Assembly: GCF_001672915.1 (NCBI RefSeq) | Contig: NZ_LZKR01000013.1 | Span: forward strand, 62,001-126,000 | DNA from: Mycobacterium sp. 1245805.9 | Lineage (GTDB): Bacteria > Actinomycetota > Actinomycetes > Mycobacteriales > Mycobacteriaceae | Direction: 5' to 3' | DNA: 64,000 nt | In this document: positions 25,794 to 35,221 of the stretch, piece by piece | Numbering within the stretch: the stretch's first letter is position 1 | Layout of the letters: every line of letters begins with the position of its first letter | Position numbers and translations under genes: made by a program | The notes under the pieces: generated by a model | Seen by the model: only the letters and a program-made list of their open reading frames with translations | Database searches by the model: none | Told to the model about the DNA's origin: nothing

Positions 25794-26568
25794 GGCCGGG
25801 AACGAAAACGCGCTACTAACGTTGTCAGGATTCTTTCGAGATCACCTTGTCTGGATTCTGGGTTTGATCCCATTCGCGTTCGTCGCGCTTAAACTGTTGT
25901 GGGTTTCTCATGGCGACCTTGAGATTATAGCGTTCTTACTGAAAGACTTAGATATCGTCTCGCTAGTCTTAAGCACGATTACACCCTTATTACCCATTGC
26001 TGCGGTATGGGCATATCTCTATTGGCTGGACTGGTACGGATTTCTTTCCGTCAATGAACGCGATAACCTACCGAATTGGGCAAGGCCAGATCAGAACGGT
26101 CCAGGTGCGAACATACTAGGTGTCGCTCTGCTTATGCCAATATCCCTCATAAGCCTGGCTGTTATCGTGATATTTTACACATGGCACCTTCGTAGCCGTC
26201 GCAGAACGTATCGCAAGCGGATGCTGCGATTTGGTGCTGATATACCGGGTCTAGGCGCACCAATACGGTTATCACCGCTGACTTACATATTGAACGTTTT
26301 ACTATCATCGGTTATGTATGTCGGCGTAAATTGGCTTCCGGCCGAGATCATCACAATTGACAATGCGAAACCGGCCGTTGCGACGGTTTTGTCTTCCGAT
26401 CGGGACTGGACAACCTATATGCAACCAAATCGCCAACTGAAAATCGTATCTACCAAGGATGTGAAATCACGTCAGCCATGTTCCGGCAAGGCGTCGGTAT
26501 GGACAGCACCAATATTCTTTGTCATCACACGATCACTCGATGATCCCAACCCGCCGTGCGCCCAGTGA
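25792..26568 (+). CDS. Hypothetical membrane protein, four predicted TM segments
   Basis: I do not recognise this 258-residue protein. Hydrophobic segments lie at about residues 14-32 (LVWILGLIPFAFVALKLLW), 52-74 (IVSLVLSTITPLLPIAAVWAY region), 105-128 (ILGVALLMPISLISLAVIVI) and 165-185 (YILNVLLSSVMYVGVNWLP), followed by a soluble C-terminal part of about 70 residues. The DNA is clearly richer in A and T than the flanking catabolic and core genes, and codon choice includes tta and ata, which are rare in mycobacteria; both suggest recent transfer. It starts at the edge of the divergent hypothetical gene and converges with the next gene. Confidence 0.75.
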   Translation: MAGNENALLTLSGFFRDHLVWILGLIPFAFVALKLLWVSHGDLEIIAFLLKDLDIVSLVLSTITPLLPIAAVWAYLYWLDWYGFLSVNERDNLPNWARPDQNGPGANILGVALLMPISLISLAVIVIFYTWHLRSRRRTYRKRMLRFGADIPGLGAPIRLSPLTYILNVLLSSVMYVGVNWLPAEIITIDNAKPAVATVLSSDRDWTTYMQPNRQLKIVSTKDVKSRQPCSGKASVWTAPIFFVITRSLDDPNPPCAQ

Positions 26569-26573
26569 CGATT

Positions 26574-27065
26574 TCATCTAGCGGAAGCTACTTGCTGGCG
26601 CGCTACATCGCCGATATTGACCTCCACAACAGTCGGCAGTTCGTTGACTTTCTGCTCAGGACGCTGCGCATTGAGACGCAAAAGTTCTAGAGCCGCTTCT
26701 AGTTTCATGCGCGAATCGTCCACCCGGAAAGGGTTGTATAGGTGATCGGCAATGTTAACAGGCCTGCTACGGTACTCGGCGAGCAGTTGCCTGGCCGCAT
26801 CTTCGTATGTGGAATAACCCAAGACGCGAACGAATGTCGTGGCGCGTGAAAGTTTTTCCTGAACCTCAAATACTTTGACTTTGATCTTCTCTGTAGGGAC
26901 ATACCCGAGTAACTCATCGCTTTCGGGGTCTCTTATTTCCTTACCCTGCGGATCCTCAATTGCAAAGATCATCCCAGATTTAACCCCATGATTGGAGCCA
27001 CGGTTGATTACTAGATTGAAATTATTCTCGATTGCGGCCACTTTACCGACAATTGGCTCCGTCAT
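26574..27065 (-). CDS. Hypothetical protein with a FlgT-C-like/beta-barrel region
   Basis: This 163-residue soluble protein has an N-terminal segment, VGKVAAIENNFNLVINRGSN then GVKSGMIFAI with LLGYVPTEKIKVKVFEV, that resembles the small beta-barrel domains found in FlgT C-termini and similar proteins (pattern of a conserved N-x-G-x-x-x-G-V-K-x-G-M). The C-terminal part is helical and ends in a VNELPTVVEVNIGDVARQ stretch. The family assignment is tentative. Its start overlaps the stop of the upstream membrane-protein gene by four bases, so the two are one translational unit. The DNA is AT-rich, as in its neighbours. Confidence 0.7.
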   Translation of the reverse strand: MTEPIVGKVAAIENNFNLVINRGSNHGVKSGMIFAIEDPQGKEIRDPESDELLGYVPTEKIKVKVFEVQEKLSRATTFVRVLGYSTYEDAARQLLAEYRSRPVNIADHLYNPFRVDDSRMKLEAALELLRLNAQRPEQKVNELPTVVEVNIGDVARQQVASAR

Positions 27066-27733
27066 GTCGTCTTTCCACCACTTCTTGTGTTGGTCGAAGC
27101 ATTGCTGTCAGTGGGTTCACCGTCTTCGGCCTGCTGCGGGAGGGTCTCGTTGGGCTTTCCCTGAACGAGTTGCTGCCGAATACCGAAGTCTTTGTCGTCC
27201 AAGCTGAACTTTTCCTTTCCACGCTGAACTGCCTCAGCCGAGAAGAGTTCCAAGTTCACAAACGCCATAGATGCCACGCGAATAGTTTGTCTCGCAGCGG
27301 TTGCGGCACTCGCTAGGTCTGCGGTTGCAGTCAAGTTGACTTTATATTCGTCCGACTGGGCAACCAAATCATCTGCCTTATCTTTTGCCGCATTAACATG
27401 CCGCAAAATCGTTTCAACGCCGTCGATGAGTAACCCTATTGTGTATGTTGAAACCGAGACATCGCGAAAGCGCTTCTCGTACGCATCTTTTCGATAATAA
27501 AAATCGGCGATCCAGATTCCCAACCCGGCCGACGCGATAGGAAAGCCGAGTACCTGGGAAAAATGCCCAAATGAGCTGTTGTTGTACCACCAAGTGGCGA
27601 CACCCGTTACCGTGAATGCTGAAACCGCGATAATTCCAAGGAGACCGCGAGGCCCGAATAGATTCCGCGCAATCGACCCTATCGCCGTCCCGAAATGTGT
27701 CAATCGACTCGGGCTTGGCGGGGGTGTTGCCAT
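27062..27733 (-). CDS. Hypothetical membrane protein, two N-terminal TM segments
   Basis: This 223-residue protein is not recognised. Two hydrophobic helices lie at about residues 31-49 (GLLGIIAVSAFTVTGVATW) and 60-80 (QVLGFPIASAGLGIWIADFY), followed by a long helical cytoplasmic region with an Ala/Asp/Lys-rich part and a polar, disordered tail (EDGEPTDSNASTNTRSGGKTT). It heads a two-gene operon with the small soluble protein. AT-rich composition and lack of recognisable homologues fit an accessory module. The operon promoter would lie in the 204-bp gap towards the tRNA gene, where I see no clear hexamers. Confidence 0.72.
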   Translation of the reverse strand: MATPPPSPSRLTHFGTAIGSIARNLFGPRGLLGIIAVSAFTVTGVATWWYNNSSFGHFSQVLGFPIASAGLGIWIADFYYRKDAYEKRFRDVSVSTYTIGLLIDGVETILRHVNAAKDKADDLVAQSDEYKVNLTATADLASAATAARQTIRVASMAFVNLELFSAEAVQRGKEKFSLDDKDFGIRQQLVQGKPNETLPQQAEDGEPTDSNASTNTRSGGKTT

Positions 27734-27937
27734 GAGGGCGAAGTCTAGTCGAGCGTGCTTCGCCCACGCTGCTCAGCGTTGCGCGCACTCGGTCCAGCGC
27801 GCCAGGCCACTACGGCGGGGTCATTGGGGTCGTAGCCCTCTGCACAGCGAACGGATTTGGCCGGTGACAGCGGCGAGTTAATACGTAGCGGATAGGTAGG
27901 TGTTGCGATTATTCTGCGTTTGTGCTGGTCAGGGCGG

Positions 27938-28010
27938 TGCCCCCGGCAGGATTCGAACCTGCGGCCTTCTGCTCCGGAGGCAGACGCTCTATCCCCTGAG
28001 CTACGGGGGC
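27938..28010 (-). tRNA. tRNA-Arg (anticodon CCG)
   Basis: On the minus strand the 73 bases fold as a complete cloverleaf: acceptor stem GCCCCCG/CGGGGGC, D-arm AGCTCAGGGGATAGAGC, anticodon stem TCTGC/GCAGA with loop CTCCGGA giving anticodon CCG, and T-arm with GGTTCGAATCC. The discriminator base is A and CCA is not encoded. In M. tuberculosis, as I recall, a tRNA-Arg gene also precedes argS. Its 3' end faces the accessory region at lower coordinates, the usual side for integrated elements. Confidence 0.95.
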
Positions 28011-28082
28011 GCAAAACGATGCTGCGCCATCGGGCCCAGCCAGAGTAACGCATCGACACGACGGTCGTGACCCCGCCAGGGC

Positions 28083-29051
28083 TCAAGAGGCCCTCGCCTG
28101 GGCGCTCGGGCGCAGCGCGCCGGGCGATCGCCCGGTGTGTTTCTTCACCAGCCGGTGCAGGGTCGCCGGGTCGGCCAGCCCCACGGCCGCGGCGATCTCC
28201 TCGAGCGGCCTGCGGGTGGTGCGCAGCAGATGCAGCGAGCGCTCGAGGCGAACCCGCTGCACCAGCTGCAACGGGCTGAGTCCCACGGCGTTTCGCGTCC
28301 GGCGCGCCAGCGTTCGGGTGCTGAGGCCGCAGAAACGGGCCAGCGAGTCGAGCGTGTGCGCTTCGTCCAACCGCGACCGGACGAAGCGCTCCAGCGTCGC
28401 GACCGTCTCGTCGCGCGCCGCCAGGTGCGAGGGAATGAGGAAGCCCGCCTGCGACGTGCGCTGATCGGCCACAAGGCGATTCGCGAGCTCGTCGGTCAGC
28501 GCCGCGCCGCCGAGATGACGCATCAGCGCGAGCATCAGGTCAATGTGCGCGAAAGCGCTGCCGGCCGTCCAGATCGGCCCGTCGCGAACCACCATCTCAT
28601 CGATGACGACCCGGGCCGCCGCGGCGATCGCGGCGAGGTCGGCCCCGAGCCACCACGTCGTGACGCAGCGCCGTTGATCGAGCAGTCCGGCCGCGGCCAG
28701 GACGAACACCGCCGTGCACGACGCCGCGATCTGTGTACCACCGGCATTAGCACCCGCCAACCACTCGGCGGCCACACCGACGTCGGCGCCACCGAGCCGC
28801 TCGGCGATCTCCTCGGGCTGGGCGGCCCCCAGCCCCGGCACCACGACGACGTCTCGCGCCCCGGCCTGCGCCAGGGGTTGCGCGGCGACGGCCAGGCCGC
28901 CGCGCAGGGCGACCTGGCTCTCCGGGGAGACGAACCGCAGGTCGAACGCGGGTTTGCCGAGGATGCGATTCGCCGCGGAGACCACGTCGATCGTCACACC
29001 CACCGCGCTGGCGCTGGCCCCGTCGAGCACCAGGACATCGATACCGATCAT
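28083..29051 (-). CDS. GlxA-family AraC-type transcriptional regulator (DJ-1/PfpI domain + HTH)
   Basis: This 322-residue regulator has an N-terminal GATase1/DJ-1-like domain (IDVLVLDGASASAVGVTIDVVSAAN; the cysteine elbow ASCTAVFVLAAAGLL) and a C-terminal AraC helix-turn-helix pair (AHTLDSLARFCGLSTRTLARR and EEIAAAVGLADPATLHRLVKKHTG). ATG 29051 fits the domain start. It is divergent from the tautomerase/aldolase-like pair with a 97-bp shared promoter region, so it probably controls that pair. The ligand is unknown. Confidence 0.9.
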   Translation of the reverse strand: MIGIDVLVLDGASASAVGVTIDVVSAANRILGKPAFDLRFVSPESQVALRGGLAVAAQPLAQAGARDVVVVPGLGAAQPEEIAERLGGADVGVAAEWLAGANAGGTQIAASCTAVFVLAAAGLLDQRRCVTTWWLGADLAAIAAAARVVIDEMVVRDGPIWTAGSAFAHIDLMLALMRHLGGAALTDELANRLVADQRTSQAGFLIPSHLAARDETVATLERFVRSRLDEAHTLDSLARFCGLSTRTLARRTRNAVGLSPLQLVQRVRLERSLHLLRTTRRPLEEIAAAVGLADPATLHRLVKKHTGRSPGALRPSAQARAS

Positions 29052-29148
29052 GTGGCGAATTATGCAAGAAAGCTGTCTGTCCTGCCACTGGATTCTGCGG
29101 CGCGGCCGGAGGAGATTACGAGGGCAGGAACCCCTGAAAGGACATGTC

Positions 29149-29601
29149 ATGCCGCTGATGCGCGTAACACTGACGCCGGGCGCCTTCGACGAGGCGGGCA
29201 AGGAGCGCCTGGTGACGGGCCTGACCGAGGCGGCGTGCCGCGCCGAATCGGTGCCCGACCAGCCCCAGCACCGGATGCGGGCCCTGGTCCTGCTGCACGA
29301 GCTCTCGCCCGGGTGCTTTTACTCCGCCGGCGCCTCGACGGACGCCGCGGTCGCCGGGGTGTTCATCGATTGGCAGGTCAGCACCGGGGTTCTCGACGGC
29401 GCCCGCAAGGCGCGCTTCGCGACCGAGATTCAGGAGGTCGCCGAATCGGCGGCTCAAACCAACGGCGACAGGATGGTCGTCACGTCGTGCGTCATCCACG
29501 AAGTGCCCGAAGGCCAGTGGGCTCAGAACGGCGCGATCCGCCGGCTCCCGGACATCGTCCCGATTGCGGGGTTCGAGCACCTGACCTCCGTCGCGTCCTG
29601 A
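29149..29601 (+). CDS. Tautomerase-like (4-oxalocrotonate tautomerase superfamily) protein
   Basis: This 150-residue protein begins MPLMRVTLTPGAFDEAGKER, which after Met removal exposes an N-terminal proline, the catalytic residue of the tautomerase superfamily. The helix AGKERLVTGLTEAACRAE follows as in these beta-alpha-beta folds. The length suggests a fused or cis-CaaD/MSAD-like double unit. ATG 29149 has AAAGGA upstream. Its stop overlaps the next start by one base (TGATG). Probably it acts with the D-threonine-aldolase-like neighbour; the substrate is unknown. Confidence 0.72.
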   Translation: MPLMRVTLTPGAFDEAGKERLVTGLTEAACRAESVPDQPQHRMRALVLLHELSPGCFYSAGASTDAAVAGVFIDWQVSTGVLDGARKARFATEIQEVAESAAQTNGDRMVVTSCVIHEVPEGQWAQNGAIRRLPDIVPIAGFEHLTSVAS

Positions 29602-30743
29602 TGCCGATGCGCCCGGCGGAAGCGTTGGCGCAAGCCATGATTGGCGAGCCGAACTCTCGCTTCCGCCTGCCGACCCCGGCTTTGATCCTGGACGAGGCGG
29701 CGCTGGAGGCCAACATCGGCCGGATGGCCGATCGCACCCGCGGCAAGGTCGCGCTGCGCCCGCACGCCAAGACGCACAAATGCGCCTGGATTGCCAATAA
29801 GCAAATCGCCGCCGGCGCGGTGGGGATCTGCTGCGCCAAAATCGGTGAGGCCGAAGCGCTTTCGGCCGCCGGCGTGCGCGGCATCCTCCTGACGTCACCG
29901 GTGGCCGATCCGCTGATGCCGAAGCGGCTGTGCGACGTGGCGGCGCTCGACCCGGGGTTTGCCTGCGTGGTGGATCATCCCGATCCGGTGACCGCGCTCA
30001 GCGCGCAAGCGTGTCGCCGCGGCATGCGCGTCGAGGTCCTCGTCGTCGTCGACGTGGGGCTCGGCCGCACCGGGGTCTCAGGTACGGAACAAGCGGTGGC
30101 GCTCGCCGACCATATCGATCGGTCCCCGGGGCTGACGCTGGCCGGCGTTCAGGGCTACGGCGGTCATTGGCAGCACATCCCCGGCTTCCAAAACCGTTGC
30201 GACGCAGTAAAAATAGGAATGGAAATGCTTTCGGCGGCGGCCGACGCGCTGCGCGCCGCCGGTCACCCGGTCGGCATCGTCACCGGCGGCGGCACCGGAA
30301 CCGTCGCGGCCGATCTGGACCTGGGCGTCCTCAACGAATTGCAGCCCGGCTCGTACGTCTTCATGGACGCCGAATATTCCGACGCACTGGGCGGCGACGA
30401 CGACGGGGCCTTCCAAACCAGCCTCTGGGTCTCGAGCCAAGTCGTGAGCGCCAACGCCGACGCGATCGTCACCGTCGACGTCGGCCTGAAGGCGTTCGCG
30501 ACGGACGGCCCCATGCCCCGCCCGGCCGGCGCGCGGTTCGGCGGCTCGACGTACGCCTTCGTCGGCGAGGAGCACGGGGCACTCACCCGGCCCGCCGGCG
30601 CCCCCGTCCGCCTCGGGGAACGCGTGGAGTTCGCCACCCCGCACTGCGACCCCACCGTCGATAGATATGACGCCTATCACGTCGTCCGCGGCGACCGGCT
30701 GGTGGACATCGTGCCGATCGAGGCCGCGCGCGCCAGCCGGTAG
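29601..30743 (+). CDS. D-threonine aldolase-like / alanine racemase N-terminal-fold PLP enzyme
   Basis: This 380-residue fold-type III PLP enzyme has the PLP lysine at Lys57 in RPHAKTHK, a TGGGTGT phosphate-binding segment (about residues 232-238), and the C-terminal metal motif PHCDPTVDRYD, the His-Cys-Asp arrangement of D-threonine aldolase and D-serine dehydratase (DSD1). It likely cleaves or dehydrates a D-3-hydroxy amino acid with a divalent metal. It is translationally coupled to the tautomerase-like gene and probably controlled by the divergent GlxA-type regulator. It is not part of the M. tuberculosis gene order as I remember it. Confidence 0.87.
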   Translation: MPMRPAEALAQAMIGEPNSRFRLPTPALILDEAALEANIGRMADRTRGKVALRPHAKTHKCAWIANKQIAAGAVGICCAKIGEAEALSAAGVRGILLTSPVADPLMPKRLCDVAALDPGFACVVDHPDPVTALSAQACRRGMRVEVLVVVDVGLGRTGVSGTEQAVALADHIDRSPGLTLAGVQGYGGHWQHIPGFQNRCDAVKIGMEMLSAAADALRAAGHPVGIVTGGGTGTVAADLDLGVLNELQPGSYVFMDAEYSDALGGDDDGAFQTSLWVSSQVVSANADAIVTVDVGLKAFATDGPMPRPAGARFGGSTYAFVGEEHGALTRPAGAPVRLGERVEFATPHCDPTVDRYDAYHVVRGDRLVDIVPIEAARASR

Positions 30744-30810
30744 CGGCCCAGGCCCCGGTGCGGCCGCGCTGCCCCTTCTAATAGATTCGGGGCAGGGGGA
30801 CCCTAGCCAA

Positions 30811-30816
30811 TAGGAT
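30811..30816 (+). promoter_or_regulatory. Predicted -10 element, leaderless argS
   Basis: TAGGAT ends eight bases before the argS GTG. With the usual 6-8 base distance to the transcription start, the mRNA would begin at or just before the start codon, a leaderless arrangement common in mycobacteria. No convincing -35 was seen. Confidence 0.45.
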
Positions 30817-30824
30817 GGACGCTC

Positions 30825-32477
30825 GTGACCCCCGCCGACCTGGCCGAGCTGCTCAAAGTCACCGCCGCCGCGGTGCTTGCCGAGCGCGGGCTGGACGCTG
30901 CCGCGTTGCCGGCGACGGTCACGGTGGAGCGGCCGCGTAATCCCGATCACGGTGACTACGCCAGCAACCTGGCGCTGCAGCTGGGCAAGAAGGTCGGCGC
31001 CAACCCGCGTGAGCTGGCCGGATGGCTCGCCGAAAAGTTGGCCGACGCCGACGGCATCGCGGCGGCGGAGGTCGCCGGTCCGGGCTTCATCAACATGCGC
31101 CTCGAGGCCTCGGCGCAGGCCGTGGTCGTCACGAACGTCATCGACGCCGGCGACGAGTTCGGTCATTCGGACGCGCTCCAAGGGCAGAAGATCAACCTGG
31201 AGTTCGTCTCGGCCAACCCGACCGGGCCGATCCACATCGGCGGCACCCGCTGGGCCGCGGTCGGCGACGCCCTCGGCCGCCTGCTCACGACACAGGGCGC
31301 CGACGTGGTGCGCGAATACTATTTCAACGACCACGGCGCCCAGATCGACCGGTTCGCGAACTCGTTGATCGCGGCCGCGAAGGGCGAGCCGACGCCGCAA
31401 GACGGCTACGCGGGCGCCTACATCAACGACATCGCCGCGCAGGTGCTGCAGAAGGCGCCGGACGCGCTGAGCCTGCCCGACGCCGAAATGCACGAAACCT
31501 TCCGCGAAATCGGCGTCGACCTGATGTTCACCCACATCAAGGAGTCGCTGCACGAGTTCGGCACCGACTTCGACGTCTACACCCACGAAGACTCGATGCA
31601 CACCAGCGGCCGCGTCGACCAGGCGATCGCACGCCTCCGCGGGACCGGCAACGTCTACGAGAAGGACGGCGCAACCTGGTTGCGCACCAGCGCTTTTGGT
31701 GACGACAAGGACCGCGTCGTGATCAAGAGCGACGGCAAGCCGGCCTACATCGCCGGCGACATCGCCTACTACCTGGACAAGCGGCAACGCGGCTTCGACC
31801 TGTGCATCTACATGCTCGGCGCCGATCACCACGGCTACATCGCCCGCCTCAAGGCCGTGGCCGCCGCGTTCGGCGAGGACCCGGCCACCGCCGAGGTGCT
31901 CATCGGGCAGATGGTCAACCTGGTCCGCGACGGCCAACCGGTCCGGATGAGCAAGCGGGCCGGAACGGTGCTCACGCTGGACGACCTGGTCGAGGCGATC
32001 GGTGTCGACGCCGCGCGCTACAGCCTGATCCGCTCGTCGGTGGACACCGCGATCGACATCGATCTGGCGCTGTGGTCCTCGGCATCCAACGAAAACCCGG
32101 TCTACTACGTGCAATACGCGCACGCGCGGCTCTCCGCGCTGGCCCGCAACGCCGCGGAGCTCGGCCTAATCCCGGACACTAACCACCTGGAGCTGCTCGG
32201 CCACGACAAGGAGGGCACGCTGCTGCGCTCCATCGGCGAATTCCCCCGGGTGCTGAAAACCGCCGCCGCGCTGCGCGAACCGCACCGGGTGTGCCGCTAC
32301 CTGGAGGACCTCGCGGGCGACTACCACCGGTTCTACGACTCCTGCCGCGTATTGCCGCAGGGCGACGAGCAGCCCACCGACCTGCACACCGCGCGTCTGG
32401 CGCTGTGCCAGGCCGCCCGCCAGGTCATCGCCAACGGCCTGACGATCCTCGGCGTCACCGCACCGGAGCGAATGTGA
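30825..32477 (+). CDS. argS: Arginyl-tRNA synthetase
   Basis: This 550-residue class I synthetase charges tRNA-Arg. Seen are the N-terminal additional domain typical of ArgRS (to about residue 110), the signature [11 protein letters not shown] with HIGG at 137-140, the VRMSKRAGT version of KMSKS (374-380), and the C-terminal anticodon-binding helices with [10 protein letters not shown]. Length and neighbours (lysA, hom, thrC, thrB, rho) match M. tuberculosis. The GTG start is probably leaderless. The gene overlaps lysA by four bases. Confidence 0.97.
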   Translation: MTPADLAELLKVTAAAVLAERGLDAAALPATVTVERPRNPDHGDYASNLALQLGKKVGANPRELAGWLAEKLADADGIAAAEVAGPGFINMRLEASAQAVVVTNVIDAGDEFGHSDALQGQKINLEFVSANPTGPIHIGGTRWAAVGDALGRLLTTQGADVVREYYFNDHGAQIDRFANSLIAAAKGEPTPQDGYAGAYINDIAAQVLQKAPDALSLPDAEMHETFREIGVDLMFTHIKESLHEFGTDFDVYTHEDSMHTSGRVDQAIARLRGTGNVYEKDGATWLRTSAFGDDKDRVVIKSDGKPAYIAGDIAYYLDKRQRGFDLCIYMLGADHHGYIARLKAVAAAFGEDPATAEVLIGQMVNLVRDGQPVRMSKRAGTVLTLDDLVEAIGVDAARYSLIRSSVDTAIDIDLALWSSASNENPVYYVQYAHARLSALARNAAELGLIPDTNHLELLGHDKEGTLLRSIGEFPRVLKTAAALREPHRVCRYLEDLAGDYHRFYDSCRVLPQGDEQPTDLHTARLALCQAARQVIANGLTILGVTAPERM

Positions 32478-33892
32478 ACGTCCACCCCGCCGGTCCCCGG
32501 CACGCCGACGAGACGCGTCACACCGAAAGTCCGCCCCGGCCGCAATCCCCCGAGGAGCTGCTGCGGCTGGCGCCGAACGTGTGGCCGCGCAGCACAACTC
32601 GCGACGACGACGGCGCCGCCGTCATCGGGGGAGTGCCGGTGACCCAGCTCGCCCAGGAGTACGGGACCCCGTTGTTCGTCGTCGACGAGGACGACTTTCG
32701 CTCCCGCTGCCGCGACATGGCGGCGGCGTTCGGCGGCGGCCACAACGTGCACTACGCCGCCAAGGCGTTCCTGTGCACCGAAATAGCGCGCTGGATCAAC
32801 GAAGAGGGCCTGTCGCTGGACGTGTGCACCGGCGGCGAGTTGGCCGTCGCGCTGCACGCGGACTTCCCGCCGGAGCGGATCACCCTGCACGGCAACAACA
32901 AGTCCGTCGCCGAACTGACCGCCGCGGTGAAGGCCGGGGTGGGCCACGTGGTCCTGGACTCGATGATCGAGATCGAGCGCCTCGACGCCATCGCCGGCGA
33001 GGCGGGCATCGTCCAGGACGTGCTGGTGCGCCTCACCGTCGGGGTCGAGGCGCACACCCACGAGTTCATCTCCACCGCGCACGAGGACCAGAAGTTCGGG
33101 CTGTCGGTGGCCAGCGGCGCGGCGATGGCGGCGGTGCGCCGGGTGTTCGCCACCGACCACCTGCGGCTGGTCGGGTTGCACAGCCACATCGGCTCGCAGA
33201 TCTTCGACGTCGCCGGCTTCGAGCTCGCCGCGCACCGCGTCATCGGCCTGCTGCACGACATCGTCGCCGAGTTCGGCGTCGACAAGACGGCCCAGCTCTC
33301 GACGGTCGATCTCGGTGGCGGCTTTGGCATCTCGTACCTGGCGCCCGACGACCCCCCGCCAATAGCTGAACTCGCCAGCAGCCTGAACGCCATCGTGCGC
33401 AGCGAGTCGGCGGCCGTCGGGCTGCCCACCCCCCGGCTGGTGGTCGAGCCGGGTCGCGCCATCGTCGGACCCGGCACCATCACGCTCTACGAGGTCGGTA
33501 CCGTCAAGGACGTCGACGTAAGTACGACGGCGCACCGGCGCTACGTCAGCGTCGACGGCGGCATGAGCGACAACATCCGCACCGCGCTCTACGACGCGCA
33601 GTACGACGCCCGGTTGGTCTCGCGGGAAAGCGACGCGCCGGCGGAGTTGGCCCGCATCGTCGGAAAGCATTGCGAGACGGGCGATATCGTCGTCCGTGAT
33701 ACCTGGGTCCCGGGGGACCTGCAGCCGGGCGACCTGCTCGGGGTCGCCGCCACCGGCGCCTACTGCTATTCGCTGTCGAGCCGCTACAACATGATCGGCC
33801 GCCCCGCGGTCGTAGCCGTGCGCGGCGGGCGTGCCCGCCTGGTGCTGCGCCGGGAGACGGTCGACGATCTCTTGAGTCTGGAAGTGAGGTGA
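32474..33892 (+). CDS. lysA: Diaminopimelate decarboxylase
   Basis: This 472-residue fold-type III PLP enzyme makes L-lysine from meso-diaminopimelate. The PLP lysine is Lys97 in VHYAAKAFL; the glycine-rich [11 protein letters not shown] binds phosphate; HSHIGSQI and [11 protein letters not shown] are family blocks; and the C-terminal [18 protein letters not shown] holds the Cys and Tyr of the active site at the dimer face. GTG 32474 overlaps the argS stop (GTGA). The N-terminal about 25 residues are a Pro/Arg-rich extension, somewhat longer than in M. tuberculosis. Confidence 0.97.
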   Translation: MNVHPAGPRHADETRHTESPPRPQSPEELLRLAPNVWPRSTTRDDDGAAVIGGVPVTQLAQEYGTPLFVVDEDDFRSRCRDMAAAFGGGHNVHYAAKAFLCTEIARWINEEGLSLDVCTGGELAVALHADFPPERITLHGNNKSVAELTAAVKAGVGHVVLDSMIEIERLDAIAGEAGIVQDVLVRLTVGVEAHTHEFISTAHEDQKFGLSVASGAAMAAVRRVFATDHLRLVGLHSHIGSQIFDVAGFELAAHRVIGLLHDIVAEFGVDKTAQLSTVDLGGGFGISYLAPDDPPPIAELASSLNAIVRSESAAVGLPTPRLVVEPGRAIVGPGTITLYEVGTVKDVDVSTTAHRRYVSVDGGMSDNIRTALYDAQYDARLVSRESDAPAELARIVGKHCETGDIVVRDTWVPGDLQPGDLLGVAATGAYCYSLSSRYNMIGRPAVVAVRGGRARLVLRRETVDDLLSLEVR

Positions 33893-33895
33893 CCC

Positions 33896-35221
33896 GTGCC
33901 CGGTGACGAAAAGCCAGTGGGCGTGGCAGTACTCGGGTTGGGCAACGTCGGCAGCGAGGTCGTGCGCATCATCGAGGACAGCGCCGCGGACCTGGCGGCC
34001 CGCGTCGGTGCCCCGCTGGTGCTGCGCGGCATCGGGGTGCGCCGCGGCGCCGCCGACCGCGGCGTCCCGGTCGGACTGCTGACCGACAACATCGAAGAGC
34101 TCGTGTCCCGCGCGGACGTCGACATCGTCGTCGAGTTGATGGGACCCGTCGAACCCGCCCGCAAGGCGATCCTGTCCGCGCTCGAGCACGGCAAGTCCGT
34201 GGTCACGGCCAACAAGGCCCTGCTGTCCATCTCCACCGGTGAATTGGCGCAGGCGGCCGAAAACGCCCACGTCGACCTGTATTTCGAGGCGGCGGTCGCG
34301 GGCGCGATCCCCGTCATCCGCCCGCTGACCCAATCGCTGGCCGGCGACACGGTGCTGCGGGTGGCCGGGATCGTCAACGGCACCACGAACTACATCCTGT
34401 CCGAGATGGACAGCACCGGCGCCGACTACGAAAGCGCTCTGGCCGACGCCAGCGCGCTGGGCTACGCCGAGGCCGATCCCACCGCCGACGTCGAGGGCTA
34501 TGACGCCGCGGCCAAGGCGGCGATCCTGGCGTCCATCGCCTTTCACACCCGGGTGCACGCCGACGACGTCTATCGCGAGGGCATCACCAAGATCACCCCG
34601 GCCGACTTCGCGTCCGCCCGGTCGCTCGGCTGCACCATCAAGCTGCTGTCCATCTGCGAGCGGGTCACCGGAGACGACGGCCAGCAACGGGTTTCGGCGC
34701 GCGTCTATCCCGCGCTGGTGCCGCTGTCACATCCGCTGGCCACGGTCAGCGGGGCTTTCAACGCGGTGGTGGTCGAGGCCGCGGCCTCGGGGCGGCTGAT
34801 GTTCTACGGCCAGGGGGCCGGCGGCGCCCCCACCGCGTCGGCGGTCACCGGTGACCTGGTGATGGCCGCCCGCAACCGGGTGCTGGGCAGCCGCGGCCCG
34901 AAGGAGTCCCGCTACGCCCAACTTCCCATCGCCCCCATGGGTCTCATCCCGACCCGCTACTACGTCAGCATCAACGTCGCCGACGAGCCGGGCGTATTGG
35001 CCTCGGTGGCAACGGAATTCGCCAAGCGTGAGGTGAGCATCGCCGAGGTCCGCCAGGAAGGCGTGGTCGACGAGGGCGGCCGGCGGGTGGGGGCCCGCGT
35101 CGTGGTGGTCACCCACACCGCTACCGACGCCGCGCTTTCCGAAACCGTCGGTGCCCTGGCCGATTTGAGCGTCGTGCAGAACGTGACCAGCGTGCTGCGA
35201 CTGGAAGGAAACGGCCTGTGA
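33896..35221 (+). CDS. thrA: Homoserine dehydrogenase (with C-terminal ACT domain)
   Basis: This 441-residue enzyme reduces aspartate semialdehyde to homoserine, the branch point to threonine and methionine. [17 protein letters not shown] is the Rossmann motif, [11 protein letters not shown] and [14 protein letters not shown] are substrate and catalytic blocks, and residues about 355-441 ([21 protein letters not shown] onward) form an ACT domain, the likely site of threonine feedback. It is monofunctional, without an aspartokinase part. The gene is named thrA (also hom) in mycobacteria. It starts three bases after lysA and overlaps thrC by four. Confidence 0.97.
   Translation: MPGDEKPVGVAVLGLGNVGSEVVRIIEDSAADLAARVGAPLVLRGIGVRRGAADRGVPVGLLTDNIEELVSRADVDIVVELMGPVEPARKAILSALEHGKSVVTANKALLSISTGELAQAAENAHVDLYFEAAVAGAIPVIRPLTQSLAGDTVLRVAGIVNGTTNYILSEMDSTGADYESALADASALGYAEADPTADVEGYDAAAKAAILASIAFHTRVHADDVYREGITKITPADFASARSLGCTIKLLSICERVTGDDGQQRVSARVYPALVPLSHPLATVSGAFNAVVVEAAASGRLMFYGQGAGGAPTASAVTGDLVMAARNRVLGSRGPKESRYAQLPIAPMGLIPTRYYVSINVADEPGVLASVATEFAKREVSIAEVRQEGVVDEGGRRVGARVVVVTHTATDAALSETVGALADLSVVQNVTSVLRLEGNGL

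Noticed and set aside
28137-29600. Long plus-strand upstream extension of the D-threonine-aldolase-like frame over the GlxA regulator gene
   Set aside because: The frame is open by GC bias; protein similarity begins only at ATG 29601 and the upstream part is Arg/Gly/Gln-rich noise opposite a clear gene.
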